Below are positions 7,334 through 11,328 of a DNA stretch of 11,328 nucleotides, one piece after another (position 1 is the stretch's first letter; each line of letters starts with the position of its first letter). The notes under the pieces are model-generated. The model saw nothing but the letters and a program-made list of their open reading frames with translations. It did no database searches and had not been told where the DNA came from. The position numbers and the translations under genes are program-made. Where the stretch lies: assembly GCA_031257595.1 (NCBI GenBank), contig JAIROH010000281.1, positions 1-11,328 of the forward strand. Reading direction: 5' to 3'. This DNA comes from Treponema sp. (GTDB lineage: Bacteria; Spirochaetota; Spirochaetia; Treponematales; Breznakiellaceae).

Positions 7334-8954
7334 ACAGTTCCGCGTATTTTGTTTCAAGGTATTCCAGAAACGGAAGCGCCGAAAGCTTTTCGCCGGTTGC
7401 CCTTTCCAGAAGCTCCGCCGGATCAAGCCGGCGGCCGAAAACATGTATTGTTTCCCCCAGCCATTTATGAATGTCGGCATATTCGCGGCGGATCAGAAGC
7501 TCCTCAACCCGGGGAATATCCGTTATACATTTTTTCCAGAATTGGAGCGCGTAGAGATTACCCAGGGCATAACTGGGAAAATATCCGAACGCGCCCATAG
7601 ACCAGTGAACATCCTGCAGTATGCCGGACGCGTCGTCGGGAACCTCAAGGCCGAAAAGTTCCCCAACGGCGGCGTTCCAGGCGGCAGGAGCGTCTTCCAC
7701 GGAAAGGGCGCCGGAAACAAGGCGGCGCTCCAGTTCAAAACGCAGTATGATATGGAGCGAATAGCTTACCTCGTCGGCTTCGATACGAATAAGGCTTGGC
7801 CCCGCCGCGTTAACGGCCCGGTAAAATCCGGGGAGCTCCACTCCGGCAAGCTGGCCGGGAAAGTGGGACTTAAAGGCCGGGAACCATCCTTCCCAAAAAG
7901 CCCGGCTCCGGCCTATCACGTTTTCCCACAGCCTGGACTGGGATTCGTGTATGCCCATTGATACGCCTTCGGCAAGACAACCGGACTTGAGCGCCGGATC
8001 AACGGCAAGCTCGTAAAATCCGTGACCCAGTTCATGGATAACCGAAAAAATTCCCGACAGGGGATCGTTCCGGGCATAGCGCGTAGTGATGCGGACATCG
8101 TTAAAACCAAGGGTTGTCGTAAACGGATGGGCGGATTCGTCAAGCCTTCCCCGGCGCGGATCAAAGCCAAGACCGGCCAAAAGTTCACGGCTAAACTCTT
8201 TCTGGCTGCTTATGTCGTAATCCAGCCGGAGAAACCCGGTCTCGGCCTTTGGCGCGGCGGCGATTTTTTGCAGCAATTCCTGAAGCCGTTCCTTGAGGGG
8301 CCTGAAAACGGCGTCAATTTCCGCCTCGCCCATACCGGGCTCAAAACTGTCCAGAAGTCCGTCGTAAACCGAGGAACCCGGATGAAGGCCGGCAGAGGGA
8401 TCGGCGGTTCCGGCATTACCGGCGGCCGGGCCAAAACCCCAGTATTCCGCCTTTTTTCGGGCGTATTCTATCATCTTTTTAAGATGCGGGGCAAACGCGG
8501 AAAAATCGCTTTTTTTCCTGGCTTCGATCCAGGCGGCCTGTGAAAGCCCTTCCGCCCTGGCAGACTCCCTTACAAAATCAGGCGGCAGTCTGACCGCCTT
8601 GCGGTAGTCCCGCTCCAGTACCCTGAGAAAGTCCCGGGCGGTATCGGGCAAAGCGGGCAAAAACGCCGGAACGCCGGAAACCGGCTGCCCCAAATCCTCT
8701 AAAAGCCCGCCGATTTCGGGGCTGGCAAGCTTTTCGTGGGCAAGCCCCTCAAGAACGGCAAGCTGTTCCGCCCGTTCTTCGACAGCCAGCGAAGGCATAT
8801 ACGTTTCTTCGTCCCAACGGAGCACGGCCGCCGCCCTGGAAAGGTACATCCGTTCCCTGTCCAGGGCAAAAAGCCGTTCAAGCTTTTCCGCCGGGCTTTT
8901 CGGATGGCTCGGATCATTGCGCCGATCCTCATCATTCATGCGGCGATTTTCCAT
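7323..8954 (-). CDS. M32-family metallocarboxypeptidase (carboxypeptidase Taq type)
   Basis: This 543-residue protein of normal family length would remove C-terminal residues from peptides in the cytoplasm, using a metal ion. The zinc-binding HELGH lies at residues 307-311 (VIHELGHGFYE), and the third ligand region GIHESQSRLWEN is at 334-345 with E337. DEVSYSLHIILRFE (394-407) and DVHWSMGAFGYFP (448-460) are further M32 hallmarks, as is RWDEETYMP near the start. No signal peptide is seen. The ATG at 8954 has AAAGG eight bases upstream; a second ATG at 8939 would shorten it by five residues. The gene overlaps murE by 23 bp (8 bp if it starts at 8939) and overlaps the next gene by 11 bp, so the three are very likely co-transcribed. 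Nothing suggests that it acts on peptidoglycan. Cell-wall context alone is weak evidence for that. Confidence 0.95.
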   Translation of the reverse strand: MENRRMNDEDRRNDPSHPKSPAEKLERLFALDRERMYLSRAAAVLRWDEETYMPSLAVEERAEQLAVLEGLAHEKLASPEIGGLLEDLGQPVSGVPAFLPALPDTARDFLRVLERDYRKAVRLPPDFVRESARAEGLSQAAWIEARKKSDFSAFAPHLKKMIEYARKKAEYWGFGPAAGNAGTADPSAGLHPGSSVYDGLLDSFEPGMGEAEIDAVFRPLKERLQELLQKIAAAPKAETGFLRLDYDISSQKEFSRELLAGLGFDPRRGRLDESAHPFTTTLGFNDVRITTRYARNDPLSGIFSVIHELGHGFYELAVDPALKSGCLAEGVSMGIHESQSRLWENVIGRSRAFWEGWFPAFKSHFPGQLAGVELPGFYRAVNAAGPSLIRIEADEVSYSLHIILRFELERRLVSGALSVEDAPAAWNAAVGELFGLEVPDDASGILQDVHWSMGAFGYFPSYALGNLYALQFWKKCITDIPRVEELLIRREYADIHKWLGETIHVFGRRLDPAELLERATGEKLSALPFLEYLETKYAELYGF

Positions 8955-10524
8955 TCGTCATACCTTTTATCATAGCTTCGATAATCCTTTCGGCGATCGT
9001 ATAATCGCCGTCATAGGGGTTTTTTACGCCGTTGACAATCTGGAACCTGTCCGCTCCCTTGCCGGCAATAACCACCGCGTCATCGGGGGTTTCGGCCAGC
9101 GACAGGGCGAAGCGGATCGCGTCTTCGCGGCCGGCAATGATCCGGGCCTTTTCCGGGTTCGGCATCACCGCCCGAATTTCTTCCGCAATGGCCGCGGGAT
9201 CCTCAAAGCCGGGATCGTCGGAGGTTAACACGGCGGCGTCGGCGATGGCGTCAAGAACGAGGCCCAGGTCTCTCCTCCGGGACTGTCCTTTGCCGCCCGG
9301 CGCCCCGATGACGACAATCACCCTGCCCCGGCAGCTTTCTTTTACCACGCCGAGCAGGGCTTCCAACGACGCCTTGTTGTGGGCGTAATCGACGTATACC
9401 GCCGATCCGTTTTTGCCGTTCAAAATTTCCATGCGGCCCGGCACGGACGTTTCGGCAATGCCCCTCGCGATGTCTTCCGGCGCGGCGCCGGCCAGACGGG
9501 CGGCGACGGCGGCGGCCAGGGCGTTTTCCGCGTTAAAGCCTCCGGCAAGCCTGAGTTTGTATCCGCCGCATATATCCTCAAGCCCGGCAAGCTCTCCCGG
9601 CCTCACCGTAAAACCGGGAGGATCATCCGGCGACGGCTCGGCGTAAACATGCACGCCTTTTTTGTCCGTTCCGTAAATATACACTATTTTGCCCGCCGCC
9701 GCCTCAAGCAGGCGGTCAAAACGGTCCGAGTTCCGGTTCAACACCACCACGGCGGAATTCCGCAGCAGCTGGCATTTACAGAAAAAATAATCCTCAAACG
9801 ACGAATGCTCAACCGGGCCGATGTGATCCGGCGAAATGTTCAGAAAAACCCCCAGATCAAAACGAAGCCCGTACACGCGATCCGTTTTGTAGGCCTGGGA
9901 CGATACTTCCACAATCATGTACTTCATGCCGTTTTCAACGGCCCCGGCCATCATCCCGAAAAGATCTAGGGATTCGGGAGTTGTCAGCTGCGACTTGCTG
10001 TAGCGGACGCCGTCCAGGGTTGTGTCTATCGTGGAAACCATCGCGGTCTTTTTGTTTGTGGAATAATCCAGAATGTGTTTTGTAAAATACACGGCCGTGG
10101 TTTTTCCCTTCGTTCCGGTAAACGCAATCAGCCTGAGCTTTTCCTGGGGATTGCCGTAAAATCGCGCTCCGACAACGGCCATCGCTTTCTTTACGTCCGT
10201 TACGATAACGGCAATACCGGCAGTCTGGGTTTCAAAGAGCCGCTCGGCAACGTAGGCCTCAAGGCCTTTTTCAAAAGCCTCGGCAAGGTACTCCTCCCTA
10301 AAATTAAGGCCTTTGACAAAAAACAGGGTGTCTTTGCCGGCATCGCGCGAATCGCAGGAAACGTTCGTGAAAACGCGCGTAAAAACACACGTGACACGCA
10401 AATCCGGCCCGCTCTCGTTTGGGGAAGCCGCATCCCGGCGCGGCGCGGCGATTTCACGTAACAGGCTATGGCTGATTAACAACGCGCGGACCTCTTCCAG
10501 AGAAATCCGGTACATCCCGCTCAA
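8932..10524 (-). CDS. murE: UDP-N-acetylmuramoyl-tripeptide synthetase MurE, probably L-lysine/L-ornithine type
   Basis: This cytoplasmic ATP-dependent ligase adds the third amino acid to UDP-MurNAc-L-Ala-D-Glu in peptidoglycan synthesis. It has 530 residues in the usual three domains. The P-loop GTKGKTT is at 137-143, TTPES at 181-185, EVSSQAY at 206-212, and NISPDHIGP with the carbamylated-lysine region at about 229-250. DYAHNKASLE is at 379-388 and the C-terminal AGKGADRFQ at 487-495. The substrate-selecting DNPR motif of diaminopimelate-adding MurE is replaced by DDPG at 436-439, which lacks the arginine that binds diaminopimelate. Together with VSSQAY and NISPDHIGP this resembles L-lysine-type enzymes; treponemal peptidoglycan is known to contain L-ornithine, so ornithine is a reasonable guess. 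The TTG start at 10524 is preferred over the ATG at 10515 because GGAGG (10537-10533) is eight bases away from the TTG. It heads the overlapping set with the M32 peptidase. Confidence 0.95.
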   Translation of the reverse strand: MSGMYRISLEEVRALLISHSLLREIAAPRRDAASPNESGPDLRVTCVFTRVFTNVSCDSRDAGKDTLFFVKGLNFREEYLAEAFEKGLEAYVAERLFETQTAGIAVIVTDVKKAMAVVGARFYGNPQEKLRLIAFTGTKGKTTAVYFTKHILDYSTNKKTAMVSTIDTTLDGVRYSKSQLTTPESLDLFGMMAGAVENGMKYMIVEVSSQAYKTDRVYGLRFDLGVFLNISPDHIGPVEHSSFEDYFFCKCQLLRNSAVVVLNRNSDRFDRLLEAAAGKIVYIYGTDKKGVHVYAEPSPDDPPGFTVRPGELAGLEDICGGYKLRLAGGFNAENALAAAVAARLAGAAPEDIARGIAETSVPGRMEILNGKNGSAVYVDYAHNKASLEALLGVVKESCRGRVIVVIGAPGGKGQSRRRDLGLVLDAIADAAVLTSDDPGFEDPAAIAEEIRAVMPNPEKARIIAGREDAIRFALSLAETPDDAVVIAGKGADRFQIVNGVKNPYDGDYTIAERIIEAMIKGMTNGKSPHE

Positions 10525-10532
10525 TTCCGGCG

Positions 10533-10537
10533 CCTCC
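10533..10537 (-). promoter_or_regulatory. Shine-Dalgarno that favours a TTG start for murE
   Basis: The minus strand reads AAAAGGAGGCGCCGGAATTG. GGAGG is separated by 8 bases from TTG at 10524 but by 17 from the next in-frame ATG at 10515. The spacing argues for the TTG start, giving three extra residues. Confidence 0.7.
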
Positions 10538-10564
10538 TTTTCCGGACAAGACCGGCCCTGTAAT

Positions 10565-10607
10565 GAACATACTTCGTCTGGGATTCCACAATTTTTGTTA
10601 TATGTTC
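10565..10607. repeat. Short inverted repeat upstream of murE
   Basis: GAACATA (10565-10571) and TATGTTC (10601-10607) form a perfect 7-base inverted repeat with 29 bases between. It lies in the 89-bp gap between the Rpn remnant and murE, where the murE promoter should be. It could be an operator pair or chance. I did not find a confident -35/-10 pair in the gap. Confidence 0.3.
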
Positions 10608-10613
10608 GGGGAA

Positions 10614-11135
10614 TTACAGTTCCGCGATCTCTTTCTCCGTAAAGCCGGTGGCCTTTTCTATCTGGGCCGCCGTAAGACCCATGGCTTTCAGGTTCCGGGC
10701 AATTTCCTGTTTACCTTCCTCCCGGCCCTCTTTACGGCCTTTTTTCTCGCCTTCCCGCAGGCCTTTCTCCTCACCTTCCCGCAGACCTTCCCGGCGGGCG
10801 TAGTTTACCCCGCTCGTCCAGTCCGACAACGCCATCTCCCTCATCTGATACGCCCGTAACGCTTCCTTGTCGTTGCAGATATAGCTCATCTTCTCTTCCG
10901 CCTTCTGTATCGCTCTATCCATCCTTACCACCTCCTCTACCAGTTCCGGGGAACTTCCACGGTCAAAATATGCCAACCACCGCTGTAACGAATCGTTCCG
11001 TATATCACGCTCCCGCAGTTTTCTGAACTGTGCCATGTCCACAAAGTGTATCTCCAGCGCGTCACTGAGTAGATACGTCTTGTCTTTGTCTTCCCATAAG
11101 TGAAATATAACAGTATTCCGCGGTTTTTTATAGTA
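10614..11135 (-). pseudogene. C-terminal remnant of Rpn-family recombination-promoting nuclease/transposase
   Basis: The frame is open for 173 codons from just after a TAA at 11138-11136 down to the stop at 10614. The sequence IFHLWEDKDKTYLLSDALEI, then EIHFVDMAQFRKL, and the charged tail with repeated REGE-KKG units followed by EIARNLKAMGLTAAQIEKATG, is typical of the C-terminal half of Rpn/PF12784-type proteins. Full members are about 300 residues and begin with a PD-(D/E)XK nuclease domain, which is absent here. There is no ATG with a ribosome site at the 5' end. The first usable starts are a GTG at 11042 or an ATG at 11036, which would give about 140 residues without any catalytic domain. 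The family is abundant and often fragmentary in some bacteria. The missing half is either lost or separated by the palindromic sequence that starts at about 11139. Confidence 0.85.
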
Positions 11136-11141
11136 TTAGGC

Positions 11142-11177
11142 AACGCTGATTTATTCTCGATTGAATAGATTAGTGCT
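11142..11177. repeat. Imperfect hairpin at the edge of the Rpn remnant
   Basis: AACGCTGATTTATTC (11142-11156) faces GAATAGATTAGTGCT (11163-11177) around a 6-base loop. On the plus-strand RNA this gives 11 Watson-Crick pairs, three G-U pairs and one A-C mismatch. On the minus strand the G-U pairs become mismatches. It begins a few bases beyond the stop codon that bounds the Rpn remnant. Confidence 0.6.
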
Positions 11178-11193
11178 TCCTTAGAAAAGGCGT

Positions 11194-11267
11194 CCAAGGA
11201 GCCTGTTGTACTTGTGGATATTTTTGCATACTTATGCAAAAATATCCCGATTTATGGGCTCCTTTGG
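11194..11267. repeat. Cruciform-like nested palindrome
   Basis: GGATATTTTTGCATA (11216-11230) and TATGCAAAAATATCC (11233-11247) are perfect 15-base complementary arms with a 2-base centre. They are enclosed by a second stem, CCAAGGAGCC (11194-11203) with GGCTCCTTTGG (11257-11267), which pairs with one extra T. No coding function is seen. The structure is AT-rich in an otherwise GC-rich window. Confidence 0.85.
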
Positions 11268-11278
11268 CAGTTTGCATG

Positions 11279-11310
11279 GTATAAAAATTCACTTTCGTGA
11301 ATTTTTATAC
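11279..11310. repeat. Perfect 14-bp-arm palindrome at the right end
   Basis: GTATAAAAATTCAC (11279-11292) and GTGAATTTTTATAC (11297-11310) are perfectly complementary around TTTC. TGCAT (11273-11277) and ATGCA (11317-11321) could extend the pairing. It may work as a bidirectional terminator or be part of a mobile element that continues past the window. No gene is visible from 11139 to 11328. Confidence 0.85.
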
Positions 11311-11328
11311 GGTTTTATGCACAAGTGC

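Noticed and set aside
7334..7480. Upstream extension of the membrane protein to 7480
   Set aside because: The added 49 residues are basic and unlike a membrane-protein start, and lie wholly inside the end of the M32 gene in another frame.
10937..11239. 100-residue minus-strand frame across the right-hand palindromes
   Set aside because: It crosses the Rpn coding in the wrong frame and the perfect hairpin; it is not a plausible gene.
11194..11310. CRISPR array or tandem repeats at the right end
   Set aside because: The palindromes differ from each other and there are no regularly spaced identical repeats.

Overview
This is a GC-rich bacterial chromosome segment of ordinary housekeeping type. 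It carries five intact minus-strand genes, one plus-strand gene and one decayed gene. The gene content fits a spirochaete of the Treponema lineage, possibly a host-associated (termite-gut-like) one. Three things point there: a MurE that resembles the L-lysine/L-ornithine-adding type rather than the diaminopimelate type, a remnant of an Rpn-family (PD-(D/E)XK nuclease/transposase) gene, and a giant CoA-dehydratase-activase-like protein. This assignment is inference from gene content, not from a marker gene.

Layout from left to right. 1-207 holds one copy of an approximately 82-bp dispersed repeat and a weak hairpin. 208-4710 (minus) encodes a 1500-residue two-module BadF/HgdC-type ATPase fused to DUF2229-type domains; it has a clear promoter and Shine-Dalgarno sequence and an unusual cysteine-rich tail. 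4873-5469 (minus) is pgsA-like and 5522-6289 (plus) is a second CDP-alcohol phosphotransferase. These two are divergent, with a perfect 20-bp palindrome exactly midway between their proposed start codons. 6290-6541 is a gene-free stretch between convergent genes, with a nested inverted repeat and the second copy of the 82-bp repeat. 6542-10524 (minus) is a tightly overlapping three-gene set: murE, an M32 metallocarboxypeptidase, and a membrane protein I do not recognise. 10614-11135 (minus) is the C-terminal part of an Rpn-family gene that has lost its nuclease half. 11139-11328 is AT-rich, non-coding and packed with long perfect palindromes.

How the genes relate. MurE (peptidoglycan precursor synthesis) and the two CDP-alcohol phosphotransferases (phospholipid head groups) are cell-envelope functions. 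The M32 peptidase is probably only a co-transcribed cytosolic peptidase. The activase-like protein would use ATP and iron-sulfur chemistry, but no 2-hydroxyacyl-CoA dehydratase partner is in the window.

I found no convincing new multi-gene system. The best leads are the symmetric divergent promoter/palindrome, the palindrome cluster abutting the broken Rpn gene, the paired dispersed repeat, and the cysteine tail of the activase-like protein.
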